A DNA stretch of 8,918 nucleotides, taken from positions 1 to 8,918 of the forward strand of contig CADBRS010000160.1 of the NCBI GenBank assembly GCA_902797125.1, written 5' to 3'. This document shows positions 1 to 7,521 of this stretch, in pieces. Both the position numbers and the translations under genes were made by a program. Origin of the DNA: an uncultured Ruminococcus sp. (lineage in GTDB: Bacteria > Bacillota > Clostridia > Oscillospirales > CAG-272). Position 1 is the first letter of the stretch, and each line of letters opens with the position of its first letter. A model generated the notes under the pieces. It saw nothing but the letters and a program-made list of their open reading frames with translations, was not told the DNA's origin and did no database searches.

Positions 1-83
1 TCCTCAAAAGATTTAAAATGGCTGTCCGTCGTCAGGGCATAGTAGCGCTTAAAAACGGACCCTATGGTACGTTCGTTTTCCAT
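1..83 (-). CDS. N-terminal fragment of a CDS, possibly DNA polymerase III PolC
   Basis: An ATG at 81-83 opens a reading frame of 27 codons that runs off the left edge, beginning MENERTIGSVFKRYY. A good ribosome binding site (AAAGGATAG) sits about 5 nt upstream. The fragment is too short to show any domain. The polC suggestion rests on position: in clostridia polC often follows ispG at the end of the frr-uppS-cdsA-dxr-rseP-ispG cluster. The short hydrophobic and aromatic N-terminus is compatible with the poorly conserved PolC N-terminal domain but does not prove it. The 76-nt gap after ispG has no terminator-like hairpin, so cotranscription with the upstream operon is likely. The existence of a gene start is fairly sure; its identity is a guess. 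Confidence 0.6.
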   Translation of the reverse strand, partial: MENERTIGSVFKRYYALTTDSHFKSFE

Positions 84-159
84 GATTCTATCCTTTCATT
101 GACCCAGATCACCGGTATATGAAACAGTCGGTTCCGGGGGATATTTCGTTATATAGTTT

Positions 160-1257
160 TTAAATCAGACCGTCTTTCTCCGCGTGCGCGGTCAGACAAT
201 CCAGCAACGTTTGGAGCAACCGGTCTTCCGGGATCTTTGAGATGATTTTTCCCTTTTCGAAAAGGAGCCCTTCTCCGACCCCGCCCGCGATGCCGAAATC
301 GGCTTCTTTGGCTTCACCGGGGCCGTTCACGGCACAGCCCATGATCGCAACTTTGTATGGCAGCCGGTCCAGATGTTTTTCCCGGACCGCTTTTTCAAAA
401 GCCTCTGCCAGAGGGATCAGATCGATCTTGGTCCGGCCGCAAGTCGGACAGCATACAAGATCCAGTCCGCATTGGCCCTCCAGCCCGATCGATTGAAAGA
501 TCTGCCTGGCCGCACCCGGCTCCTCGACAGGATCTGCCGTCAAAGAGACGCGAACGGTGTCTCCAATGCCGTCCATCAGCAAGGAAGCGATGCCGGCGGT
601 GCTCTTCAATAGACCTCTTTCCCGTGTCCCTGCCTCGGTGACCCCGATATGGATCGGATAATCGCAGGCTTCGGCCAGGATCCGGTTCGCCCGGACCGTG
701 TCGTAAACGTTCGAAGCTTTGATGGAGATCACGATGTCTTCAAATCCGTTTTTCTCGAGTAGCGACGCATGCTTCAGCGCACTCTCGACCAGAGCGTCAG
801 GCGTGGGACCTCCGTATTTTTCAAGCAAAGGCTTTTCCACAGAACCGCTGTTCACGCCGATCCGGATGGGGATATGCCGGCTTTGACACGCCCTGCATAC
901 CGCTCTGACCCGTTCTTCGTCCCCGATGTTGCCCGGGTTGATCCGGATCTTATCCACGCCGTATTCGGCACATTTCAGTGCGATCCGGTAATCAAAATGG
1001 ATATCGGCAACGATCGGAGTCTCGATACCCGATTCTTTGATCTTCAAAATCGTTTTGGCGCACTCTTCATCCGGAACCGTGATCCGGATCACATCGCAGC
1101 CCGCGCGCTCCAGATCCCGGATCTGGCTGATGGTGGCAGATACGTCCCGGGTATCCGTATTGGTCATGGACTGAACGGCTACGGGATAGTGGCCTCCGAT
1201 TTTGACGCGGCCGATCGAAACGACTCTGCTTTTCCTTCTCATCGTATTGTAAACCAT
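160..1257 (-). CDS. ispG: 4-hydroxy-3-methylbut-2-en-1-yl diphosphate synthase (flavodoxin/ferredoxin type)
   Basis: IspG (GcpE) is a cytosolic [4Fe-4S] enzyme. It reductively converts 2-C-methyl-D-erythritol 2,4-cyclodiphosphate to HMBPP, the penultimate step of the MEP isoprenoid pathway. The 365-residue protein has the bacterial two-domain form: an N-terminal TIM-barrel (about 8-255, with VQSMTNTDT at 28-36 and KIRINPGNIG at 103-112) and a C-terminal Fe-S domain. The cluster ligands are visible: C270 and C273 in CCPTCGRT, C308 in MGCAVNGPGE, and E315. Length matches the bacterial family (about 350-370). I chose the first ATG because GAGAGGG lies 7 nt upstream and overlaps the rseP stop region; the second Met (residue 6) has no such site. 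It starts 10 nt after rseP, and dxr of the same pathway is two genes upstream. Confidence 0.97.
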   Translation of the reverse strand: MVYNTMRRKSRVVSIGRVKIGGHYPVAVQSMTNTDTRDVSATISQIRDLERAGCDVIRITVPDEECAKTILKIKESGIETPIVADIHFDYRIALKCAEYGVDKIRINPGNIGDEERVRAVCRACQSRHIPIRIGVNSGSVEKPLLEKYGGPTPDALVESALKHASLLEKNGFEDIVISIKASNVYDTVRANRILAEACDYPIHIGVTEAGTRERGLLKSTAGIASLLMDGIGDTVRVSLTADPVEEPGAARQIFQSIGLEGQCGLDLVCCPTCGRTKIDLIPLAEAFEKAVREKHLDRLPYKVAIMGCAVNGPGEAKEADFGIAGGVGEGLLFEKGKIISKIPEDRLLQTLLDCLTAHAEKDGLI

Positions 1258-1267
1258 TTGTTCCCTC

Positions 1268-2500
1268 TCATCCGAAAAGCCCGGTTATGTCTTTGATCGT
1301 GATAAAGGCCATGAACAGCAGCAAAACCGCCATGCCTGCCAGATGGATATAACCTTCCACTTCTTTTCTGACCGGTTTGCGCCGGATGCCTTCGATCGCA
1401 AGGAAAATCAGTTTGCTTCCGTCCAGTGCAGGGATCGGCAGCATATTCATCACGCCCAGATTGATCGAGATGACCGTAAAAAGATATAGGACGTTATAAA
1501 AGGAGGTGCTGGCCGCGTCGGCAATGGTCTTGGTGATCCCGACAGGACCCGAAACCGCTTTCAACCCGACACGTCCGGTAAACAGACCCGTGATGGAATC
1601 AAAGACCATCTTGACTGTCGATACCGACTGCCAGAAACTCTGCTTGATCACGTTTCCGAAATTCTTGGCTTCTCCGTACACTTTGAAATCGTAATCGGCA
1701 AAAAGCATTCCGGATTCTTCATCCGTATAAGTCGGGAAAACGACCTTGTGCAGAACGATCCTCTCCCCGTCCCTGACCACAGTCAGATCGAGGGGCTTGA
1801 TTCCTTTATACATGATCTCATAAACCACTTCGGACCCGGTATGCACCGGTGTGCTGCCCACTTTGACGATCCTGTCGCCTACCCTGAGCGCATCCCCGAC
1901 GGTCCCGTCTTCGAAAACCGTCTCCACGTTGGATGTCGCACCTTCCTCATTGAAAACTGCGACCACATTGGAGGCATAAGCCTGGGAAAAGAACAAAACG
2001 ACAAAAAACATGCAGATAAAACCGAGCAGGATGTTCACGGCCGGACCAGCCAGACAGATCAGGACTCTCTGCCAAACCTTTTTACTGGAATAGGCCCTCG
2101 GGTCCTTTTCCTCGGCTTGATCCTTTTCCGGCTCTTCGTCGGTCACCGGCTCCTCAGAAGGTACGTCTTCGTTCCGGCCTTCTTCCGGTTCAACTTCCTC
2201 CTCGTCCGTCACAGCCACGAAAGGTGTGGGATCCTGTTTTTCTTCCCGCCTGTATTTCCGGCTTTCCGGAGCTTCGTCCTCCCCCAGCATGCTGACGTAG
2301 CCGCCGATGGGAAAAGCCCGGATCGAATAGCGCGTCCCGCTTTTCTTTGACACTTTTGAAAAAATCTTGGGGCCCATGCCGATCGCGAACTCGTTGATCT
2401 GTACGCCGCACCATTTGGCCACCAGAAAGTGGCCTGCTTCGTGGACAAAGATCAGCAAGCCGAAAATAAATATGGCCAGTAAGACGTATAAAACTCCCAT
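1268..2500 (-). CDS. rseP: RseP/RasP-type site-2 intramembrane zinc metalloprotease
   Basis: This is a polytopic membrane protease of the M50 family that cleaves transmembrane anti-sigma factors, signal peptide remnants or division proteins within the bilayer. The zinc motif HEAGH is at residues 20-24 in the first membrane helix, and the third ligand lies in PALDG (D360). In order: TM1 (about 3-25), the GGYVSMLGEDE membrane-reentrant loop (66-76), TM2 with the AGPAVN motif (about 146-172), a PDZ domain (about 180-260, with LRVGDRI), TM3 (about 335-356) and TM4 (about 386-404). Between the loop and TM2 lies an unusual, strongly acidic segment of about 45 residues (87-133) where most relatives have a short linker. 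The start has an ideal site, TAGGAGAAAC-ATG, in which the TAG is the dxr stop codon, so the two genes are tightly coupled (7-nt gap). Length 410 is close to B. subtilis RasP. Confidence 0.95.
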   Translation of the reverse strand: MGVLYVLLAIFIFGLLIFVHEAGHFLVAKWCGVQINEFAIGMGPKIFSKVSKKSGTRYSIRAFPIGGYVSMLGEDEAPESRKYRREEKQDPTPFVAVTDEEEVEPEEGRNEDVPSEEPVTDEEPEKDQAEEKDPRAYSSKKVWQRVLICLAGPAVNILLGFICMFFVVLFFSQAYASNVVAVFNEEGATSNVETVFEDGTVGDALRVGDRIVKVGSTPVHTGSEVVYEIMYKGIKPLDLTVVRDGERIVLHKVVFPTYTDEESGMLFADYDFKVYGEAKNFGNVIKQSFWQSVSTVKMVFDSITGLFTGRVGLKAVSGPVGITKTIADAASTSFYNVLYLFTVISINLGVMNMLPIPALDGSKLIFLAIEGIRRKPVRKEVEGYIHLAGMAVLLLFMAFITIKDITGLFG

Positions 2501-2507
2501 GTTTCTC

Positions 2508-3692
2508 CTATCTGCGCCGGATCATGTTTTTCGTTTCAGATCTGGCCAGTGCATCATATTCCAGAATCCCTTCGACCGTGTGCACGTCTCGCCCGCCTGA
2601 AAGTTTGTCACAGACGGCTGCGATCAGATCTGAGATCTCCGGAAAACGAATCTTCTCTTTCAAGAACGCATCCACAGCAACTTCGTTGGACGCATTCAGA
2701 ACGGCGCCGCTGGCCCCGCCCGTCCGGTAAGCTTTCCGAGCCTGATCCAGCAAAGGAAATGTTTCGGTGTCAGGTTTGGCAAAATGCAAAGCGCCGACAT
2801 CCGACAGCGACAGGGGCGGGATGACCGCCTGATTCCTGCGCGGATATTCGATCGCATGTGCGATGCAGAAACGCATGTCCGGAACGGACATCTGTGCGAT
2901 CACAGAGTGATCACGGAATTCGACCATCGAGTGAACGATGCTTTCCTTGTGTACCAGCACATCGATCTGAGACTCGTCTACGGAAAAAAGATAAGCCGCC
3001 TCCATGATCTCAAAGCCCTTGTTCATCAGGGTGGCGCTGTCGACGGTGATCTGGGCACCCATATGCCAGGTCGGATGAGCCAGTGCGTCCCGCACGGTCA
3101 CCGTCTTCAGTTCCTCGGCACTTTTACCGAAGAAGGGTCCTCCTGATGCCGTCAGGATCAGTTTGTTCACTTCCCGCTTTTTTCCTGCGTTCAGGCATTG
3201 CCAGATGGCGCAATGTTCGCTGTCTACAGGCAGAACACGGGCTTGGTGTTTTTTGGCCTTCTCCATGACGATCGGTCCGGCTACGACCAAAGTTTCTTTA
3301 TTCGCCAAAGCCAGATCTATTCCGGATTCCAGCGCGGCAAGAGAGGGGAGAAGCCCGGCTTCTCCCGCAATTGCATTCAGTACGACCGGCTTCTCGTTAT
3401 GAAAAGACCGGATCATTTCACAAAGGCCTTCTGCCCCGGCATAGACACGGATATCCGTATCCGCCAAGGCGGTCTTGAGCAGCTGTGCCGCTTTGACGTC
3501 CGTCATGGCGCAGCTGGTTACCTGATAGCGTCTGGCCTGTTTTTCCACTTCGGCAGCATTGGAACAGGCGGAGAGACTCAGCACGCGGTAACCGTGCCGG
3601 TCTGCCACATCCAGGGCCTGCCGCCCGATGGAACCGGTCGATCCGAGGATCTGTACCGGGATGTTTACGGAACCAGTTCGAATATGGGCCAT
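2508..3692 (-). CDS. dxr: 1-deoxy-D-xylulose 5-phosphate reductoisomerase
   Basis: Dxr (IspC) is the NADPH- and divalent-metal-dependent cytosolic enzyme that converts DXP to 2-C-methyl-D-erythritol 4-phosphate, the committed step of the MEP pathway. The 394-residue protein has the N-terminal NADPH-binding motif GSTGSIG (17-23), LANKETLV (128-135), metal ligands D157 and E159 in PVDSEH and E228 in MNKGFE (223-228). It also has the substrate-binding segment TASGGPF (181-187), H210 in the flexible loop, N224 and K225. The C-terminal helical domain contains NASNEVAVDAF (333-343). The ATG at 3690-3692 lies inside the end of cdsA, a 28-nt overlap. No purine-rich ribosome binding site precedes it, and no better in-frame start exists before the GSTGSIG motif, so translation probably depends on coupling to cdsA. 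The N-terminus is about ten residues longer than in B. subtilis Dxr. Confidence 0.96.
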   Translation of the reverse strand: MAHIRTGSVNIPVQILGSTGSIGRQALDVADRHGYRVLSLSACSNAAEVEKQARRYQVTSCAMTDVKAAQLLKTALADTDIRVYAGAEGLCEMIRSFHNEKPVVLNAIAGEAGLLPSLAALESGIDLALANKETLVVAGPIVMEKAKKHQARVLPVDSEHCAIWQCLNAGKKREVNKLILTASGGPFFGKSAEELKTVTVRDALAHPTWHMGAQITVDSATLMNKGFEIMEAAYLFSVDESQIDVLVHKESIVHSMVEFRDHSVIAQMSVPDMRFCIAHAIEYPRRNQAVIPPLSLSDVGALHFAKPDTETFPLLDQARKAYRTGGASGAVLNASNEVAVDAFLKEKIRFPEISDLIAAVCDKLSGGRDVHTVEGILEYDALARSETKNMIRRR

Positions 3693-4501
3693 AATTGATT
3701 ATACCCGAATAAGAGGAGGGCCACGGCCAGGTGAGAATCACACCGGTCCAGTATGCCTCCGTGCCCCGGCAGGATCTTACCGTAATCCTTGATGCCGTAA
3801 TGGCGCTTGATCAGCGACATCAACAGGTCTCCGACCTGAGCCGCGATCACGATGAGGATGCTGCAAACGACCAGCCGCAGCGTGCGGACGTGGATCGTCG
3901 GGTCAATAGCCGCAATGATATATGCAAAAATCATCACTGCCGCCACGCCGAAAATGCTTCCGCCGATCGAACCCTCGACCGTTTTCTTGGGACTGATCTC
4001 CGGGGCGAGCTTGTGCTTTCCGAAGAGCATGCCCGTAAAGAGTGCAAATACATCGGTCGCAATCGTTCCGAGGATCCCGAATGCCCACAGATACCGTCCT
4101 CCGGTAAACTGGATGATGGCTTGCATCAGGGCAAAACCGATGATGATATAGATACCGGTCGTATAGGCGGTCGTTATCTGAGTCAGTTCGATATGATTCC
4201 GGAACAGGATGCTGCCCAGGAAACAAAGGAACATGACGAAGAACAAAGCGATCAGGAAGCCCAGTTCCCAGTTGTGCAATTCCTCACAATAGTAGATGAT
4301 ATAAGGCAGCACGAACCCCAAAAGGTAGAAAGGCGTCGTCAGGATGGAATTGTTGACGACCCCGATGCATCGGAACATCTCGAACAGTCCGATCAAACAC
4401 AAAACAGACCATGCGATCGGGAAAACGATGGTATAGGCTGTGAAATATAAAGAAACGTAAACCACACCGATCAAAAAGCCGGTGATGATCCTTGCTCTCA
4501 T
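3665..4501 (-). CDS. cdsA: Phosphatidate cytidylyltransferase (CDP-diglyceride synthase)
   Basis: CdsA is an integral membrane enzyme that makes CDP-diacylglycerol from phosphatidic acid and CTP, the branch point for phosphatidylglycerol and other phospholipids. The 278-residue protein is strongly hydrophobic, with about seven or eight predicted membrane helices. The C-terminal family signature is at about 229-255: SLIKR (229-233), KD (238-239), PGHGGILDR (245-253) and D255. Residue 254 is Cys where the family pattern usually has an aliphatic residue, Phe or Thr. A second conserved block, SPKKTVEGSIGG, lies at 170-181. The frame stays open further upstream, but that part overlaps uppS and reads as nonsense. 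The true start is the ATG at 4499-4501, which overlaps the uppS TGA as ATGA and has AAGGGGAAAA just upstream. It overlaps dxr by 28 nt downstream. Confidence 0.95.
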   Translation of the reverse strand: MRARIITGFLIGVVYVSLYFTAYTIVFPIAWSVLCLIGLFEMFRCIGVVNNSILTTPFYLLGFVLPYIIYYCEELHNWELGFLIALFFVMFLCFLGSILFRNHIELTQITTAYTTGIYIIIGFALMQAIIQFTGGRYLWAFGILGTIATDVFALFTGMLFGKHKLAPEISPKKTVEGSIGGSIFGVAAVMIFAYIIAAIDPTIHVRTLRLVVCSILIVIAAQVGDLLMSLIKRHYGIKDYGKILPGHGGILDRCDSHLAVALLLFGYNQLWPIFELVP

Positions 4502-5211
4502 ACGTTTTCCCCTTTCTCGCCGTCCGTGCTGACCACTGCTCCGTATCTGCGGACGCGTTTTTTGAAGTCGGTTACAATCTCGTCGATCTCCCGATTGGAC
4601 AGATCCGGCCAGAGTGTTTTTGTAAAATAGAATTCGGAATAGGCAGCCTGCCACAGCAAAAAATTCGAGAGGCGCTGCTCGCCTGCAGTCCGGACGATCA
4701 GATCCGGATCCGGGCAATCGCGCGTGTACAGGGCACGGCTGATATCCTCTTCCGTGATCTCGGTCTTTCCCTCTTTGGAAAGATTTTGAAAAGCCTGGAC
4801 AAGTTCATGTCTGGAGCCGTAGTTCAGCGCGATATTTGCCACATGATGATAGGCGCGGGTCGCGTCTTCAGTTTCCTTGATCTGAGCCTTCAAAGCATCC
4901 GGCAGCGGTTCGATGTCGCCGATAAAGCAAAATCTCACCTTGTTCTTGTCCGCGTCGGCCACGCATTCTTTCAAATACCTGGTCAACAGATTCATGAGTT
5001 CGTCCACTTCGTGTTTCGGCCGCTTCCAGTTCTCGGTCGAAAAGGCATAGACCGTCACATACTCGATGCCCAGTTCGACGCAGTGCGTCAGCACACGCCG
5101 GAAAGTCTCAGCCCCGGCGCGGTGGCCGAATTCTCTGGGAAGCAGGCGCTTTTTGGCCCATCTCCCGTTTCCGTCCATGATGAACGCGATATGGTGCAGG
5201 ATATTATCCAT
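4498..5211 (-). CDS. uppS: Undecaprenyl diphosphate synthase (cis-prenyltransferase)
   Basis: UppS condenses eight isopentenyl diphosphates onto farnesyl diphosphate in Z-configuration. The C55 product is the lipid carrier for peptidoglycan and other wall polymers. The 237-residue protein carries the standard blocks: HIAFIMDGNGRWAKKR (7-22) with catalytic D13, FGHRAGAE (28-35), VYAFSTENWKRP (54-65), ALNYGSRHEL (128-137) and the diphosphate-binding RTAGEQRLSNFLLWQ (174-188). In the last block the residue after RT is Ala, where Ser or Gly is usual; this looks neutral. The ATG at 5209-5211 has GGAGG 7 nt upstream. The gene follows frr by 45 nt and ends in an ATGA overlap with cdsA, consistent with translational coupling. 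Dxr and IspG, encoded downstream, supply its substrates. Confidence 0.97.
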   Translation of the reverse strand: MDNILHHIAFIMDGNGRWAKKRLLPREFGHRAGAETFRRVLTHCVELGIEYVTVYAFSTENWKRPKHEVDELMNLLTRYLKECVADADKNKVRFCFIGDIEPLPDALKAQIKETEDATRAYHHVANIALNYGSRHELVQAFQNLSKEGKTEITEEDISRALYTRDCPDPDLIVRTAGEQRLSNFLLWQAAYSEFYFTKTLWPDLSNREIDEIVTDFKKRVRRYGAVVSTDGEKGENV

Positions 5212-5256
5212 GTAAAAACCTCCATCCGGACGAAATGAGAAACCCGTTTTGGACGA

Positions 5257-5811
5257 TCAGATCGCCATGACCTCACGGTTCTTGGCGGTGACGATGTCAT
5301 CGATCTTCTTGATAAACTTATCGGTCAGGTTCTGAATATCTTTTTCAGCTGTCTTTTCCTCGTCTTCCGTCAGGACGCTGTCCTTCTGATCCTTTTTGGC
5401 TGCGTCGTTGGCATCTCTGCGGATATTGCGGATCGCGACCTTGGCTTCTTCACCGTATTTGGTGACCTGCTTGGTCAGTTCTTTTCTGCGTTCCTCGGTC
5501 AGCTGCGGGAAATTCAGCCTGATGATGGTCCCGTCGTTTTGAGGCGTGACGCCTACGTCGGATGTAAGGATGGCTTTCTCGATAGCCTTCAAAGTGTTTT
5601 TGTCATACGGTTTGACCATCAAAGTCCGGGGATCCGTCACTCTGACTTCTGCCATGTCGGTGATCTTGGTCTGGACGCCGTAATATTCGAACGTGACGCG
5701 GGACAATACCCCGGCATTGGCCAGGCTTGCGCGGATCGTCTGAAGGAAATCCTCAAGACTGTCTAAGGATTTCTGCATTTTTTCTTCCCATGGTTTGCAA
5801 TCGAATTTCAT
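5257..5811 (-). CDS. frr: Ribosome recycling factor
   Basis: RRF binds the post-termination 70S ribosome and, with EF-G, splits it into subunits. The 184-residue length matches the family (about 185). Domain I is a three-helix bundle built from the N-terminal helix and residues from about 105 to the end, including LTEERRKEL (104-112) and AIRNIRRDAND (126-136), whose Arg residues contact rRNA. Domain II (about 31-103) starts with FEYYGVQT (41-48). One position is unusual: the segment normally reading R-[TA]-G-R-A at the end of helix 1 is RASLA here (27-31), losing the conserved Gly and Arg. I kept the first ATG because it gives the normal length. Its ribosome binding is odd: the strong GGAGG is 35 nt upstream, separated by a small hairpin (annotated separately). 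ATG at residue 12 has a GGAAG before it but would remove part of helix 1. Confidence 0.95.
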   Translation of the reverse strand: MKFDCKPWEEKMQKSLDSLEDFLQTIRASLANAGVLSRVTFEYYGVQTKITDMAEVRVTDPRTLMVKPYDKNTLKAIEKAILTSDVGVTPQNDGTIIRLNFPQLTEERRKELTKQVTKYGEEAKVAIRNIRRDANDAAKKDQKDSVLTEDEEKTAEKDIQNLTDKFIKKIDDIVTAKNREVMAI

Positions 5812-5851
5812 GATTTTTTCGGCACCCTTTCTTCGAGCTGTGCCTTCCTCC
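5812..5851 (-). promoter_or_regulatory. frr translation-initiation region with hairpin between Shine-Dalgarno and start
   Basis: A strong GGAGG (5847-5851 on the complement) lies directly after the pyrH stop codon but 35 nt from the frr ATG. Between them GGCAC (5840-5844) and GTGCC (5821-5825) can pair as a 5-bp stem with a 14-nt loop. If folded, it removes 24 nt and leaves an effective spacing of 11 nt. A weaker AAAGGG nearer the start is itself about 13 nt away. No other start codon stands at a normal distance from the GGAGG. The sequence features are seen directly; the looped-out ribosome binding site is inferred. Confidence 0.45.
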
Positions 5852-5856
5852 TTTTT

Positions 5857-6564
5857 TCAGTTATGTACTTCAGTTCCTATATTTTTGCCCATCACGATGT
5901 CGTAGATGTTGTTCGGATCATGCAGGGCGAACACATATGATTTGAGTTGATTGTCCCGCAGAAAAGCGGTGGCGGAGAGATCGATGACTTTCAAACCCAT
6001 CTCGAGCATTTTGTCATAGGTGATCTCATCGAATTTTTTGGCATCCGGGACCTTTCGCGGATCTGCGCTGTAGATCGCGTCGATGTTCTTAGCCATCAGG
6101 ATGACGTCCGCCTCGATTTCAGCGCCGCGGACAGCTGCTGCCGTATCGGTCGTGAAATAAGGGATACCCAAACCGCCGCCGATGATGACGACCTTCCCTT
6201 CTTCCAGAGCTTTAACGGCGTTTCTTTGAATGAAAGGCTCGGCAAAAGTTTCCATTTCCACAGCGGTCATGGCCACAGCCGGGACTCCGTTTCTTTGCAA
6301 TGTGTCTTCCAGCATCAAGGCATTCATAATGGTGGCCATCATGCCCATGTGATCGGCGCGGGTCCTGTCCATGTACTGGCCCATATTGCCCCGCCAGATG
6401 TTTCCTCCTCCGACCATCATGCAGACCTGAACGCCGGCCTTCACACATTTTCCGATGACTTTGGCGATCTCATCCAGCATGGAAAGATCGTAAAGACCTT
6501 CCTGATCATTGGCCAAGGCCTGGCCGGAAAGCTTCACAAATACGCGATGATATTTCGGTTGCAT
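5857..6564 (-). CDS. pyrH: Uridylate kinase (UMP kinase)
   Basis: PyrH is the hexameric bacterial UMP kinase of the amino acid kinase fold. It phosphorylates UMP to UDP in pyrimidine nucleotide synthesis, which also feeds UDP-sugars for the cell wall. The 235-residue protein shows VFVKLSGQALA (8-18), GGGNIWRG (52-59), the DHMGMMATIMNAL block (71-83), the phosphate loop region IIGGGLGIPYFTTDTAA (127-143) and ADVILMAKNIDAIYSADP (152-169). Two positions vary from the common pattern: KLSGE is KLSGQ, and the GTGNP loop is GLGIP, resembling the GMGLP form I recall from actinobacteria. The ATG at 6562-6564 has GAGGTG 5 nt upstream. It begins 30 nt after the XRE regulator gene with no terminator between. 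The usual partners rpsB and tsf are not upstream. Confidence 0.96.
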   Translation of the reverse strand: MQPKYHRVFVKLSGQALANDQEGLYDLSMLDEIAKVIGKCVKAGVQVCMMVGGGNIWRGNMGQYMDRTRADHMGMMATIMNALMLEDTLQRNGVPAVAMTAVEMETFAEPFIQRNAVKALEEGKVVIIGGGLGIPYFTTDTAAAVRGAEIEADVILMAKNIDAIYSADPRKVPDAKKFDEITYDKMLEMGLKVIDLSATAFLRDNQLKSYVFALHDPNNIYDIVMGKNIGTEVHN

Positions 6565-6594
6565 ATGAACACCTCGTTGATGATAAATTGGTTA

Positions 6595-7500
6595 CTATTT
6601 TGTCGACTGGAACAATTCGGACAGTTCCAACCGTTCTTTGGAAGCCAGATAGGCGCCTTTGAAATCGTCTATTTCCCTGCAGCAGATCTCCAGATCTTCG
6701 AGCAGGTAGTATTTGATGACCGGTTTGATATCGGCCTCTCTTGAAAGGATCCGATCCAGGATCATCCTGCCCGAACGGTAATCCCCGTCATAAACGGCCA
6801 ACTCAGCCCGGATCAGTTCGGTCCAGATATCCTCATCCGCATCATGTTCGGACAGGAAATCGTTCACGGTTTCGAGATCGTTGTTGGATAAGGCTTCGCG
6901 CGCGCGAAGAAAAGCATTCCACGCACGGTCCTGTGCCAAAAATGAATCGCTTCCGGAATCCTTCATGGATACATAAGTGTCCGTCACAGCCCCGTCTGTC
7001 AGCTGCCGGATCAACCGGAAGTGAGCGTCGATCGAAGAGCAGATCTCATCCGTGCTGAACATGGTCCGCTCGGCGCTGACCCTGGATTGATTGAACAATC
7101 GCGAAGCTTCGGTCATCTGTCCTTCGAGGAAAGCTTTGTGCCCCAACTGATAGAGGCAATGAGCCCGGATCCATGCGATTTCATCATCCGCACTTCCCCG
7201 CTCACCCAGCGAATCGCATTCGGACAGGCATTTTTCAAATTCTCCGGCCAAGAACATCTGTTTGACCGATTGAGAAAAACGGTCTTTTTTCAAGATGTAC
7301 TCTTCCTGGCCTGTCGAGAACAGCATGCCCGTAGACACTTTCAATCGGGCGGCGAGATACTCGATGGTCTGCAATGAAGGAACGACTTTGCCGTTTTCGA
7401 TCATGCTCAGCATATTTCTGGTCAAACGGTCACCGACAAGTTCAGCCTGCGTGATATTTTCCTTCAGTCTGAGTTCTCTGATTTTTTGGCCTATCTGCAT
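6595..7500 (-). CDS. HTH-XRE transcriptional regulator with TPR-like C-terminal domain
   Basis: A 301-residue cytosolic DNA-binding protein. Residues 4-61 form an XRE/Cro-type helix-turn-helix: ITQAELVGD (16-24) as helix 2, TRNMLSMIENGK (27-38) as the recognition helix, then PSLQTIEYLAARLKVS. Residues from about 75 to the end are helical with repeats resembling tetratricopeptide units, clearest at 110-140 (WIRAHCLYQLG, AFLEGQMTEASRLF), 225-252 and 262-292. This architecture and length resemble RRNPP-type regulators (Rgg, PlcR), which sense peptides through TPRs, but family membership is inferred and I find no propeptide gene nearby. The frame extends 76 codons upstream, but that part crosses the promoter. 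The ATG at 7498-7500 has AAGAGG about 7 nt before it. The gene leads the pyrH-frr-uppS-cdsA-dxr-rseP-ispG operon from its own promoter, with a palindrome in the leader that suggests autoregulation. Target genes and ligand are unknown. Confidence 0.9.
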   Translation of the reverse strand: MQIGQKIRELRLKENITQAELVGDRLTRNMLSMIENGKVVPSLQTIEYLAARLKVSTGMLFSTGQEEYILKKDRFSQSVKQMFLAGEFEKCLSECDSLGERGSADDEIAWIRAHCLYQLGHKAFLEGQMTEASRLFNQSRVSAERTMFSTDEICSSIDAHFRLIRQLTDGAVTDTYVSMKDSGSDSFLAQDRAWNAFLRAREALSNNDLETVNDFLSEHDADEDIWTELIRAELAVYDGDYRSGRMILDRILSREADIKPVIKYYLLEDLEICCREIDDFKGAYLASKERLELSELFQSTK

Positions 7501-7521
7501 AGCATAACCTCTTTTGCGACC

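Noticed and set aside
84..159. Terminator or promoter between ispG and the left-edge gene
   Set aside because: I found only the small ACCGGT palindrome and no stem followed by a T-tract, nor a convincing -35/-10 pair.
3673..3700. TATAAT sequence just upstream of the dxr start as an internal promoter
   Set aside because: No TTGACA-like sequence lies 16-18 nt upstream, and it falls inside cdsA coding sequence.
4502..4717. N-terminal extension of the cdsA frame (72 extra codons)
   Set aside because: It overlaps uppS in another frame, is rich in Arg, Gly and Ser without membrane helices, and the ATGA junction with its own ribosome binding site marks the true start.
5812..5829. Five-codon GTG leader frame overlapping the frr start
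   Set aside because: It has no properly spaced ribosome binding site, is very short, and has no supporting context.
5947..6744. Long open frame on the + strand opposite pyrH
   Set aside because: It is antisense to a highly conserved gene, has no ribosome binding site or family features, and arises from the codon composition of pyrH. The same holds for long + frames opposite uppS, cdsA and dxr.
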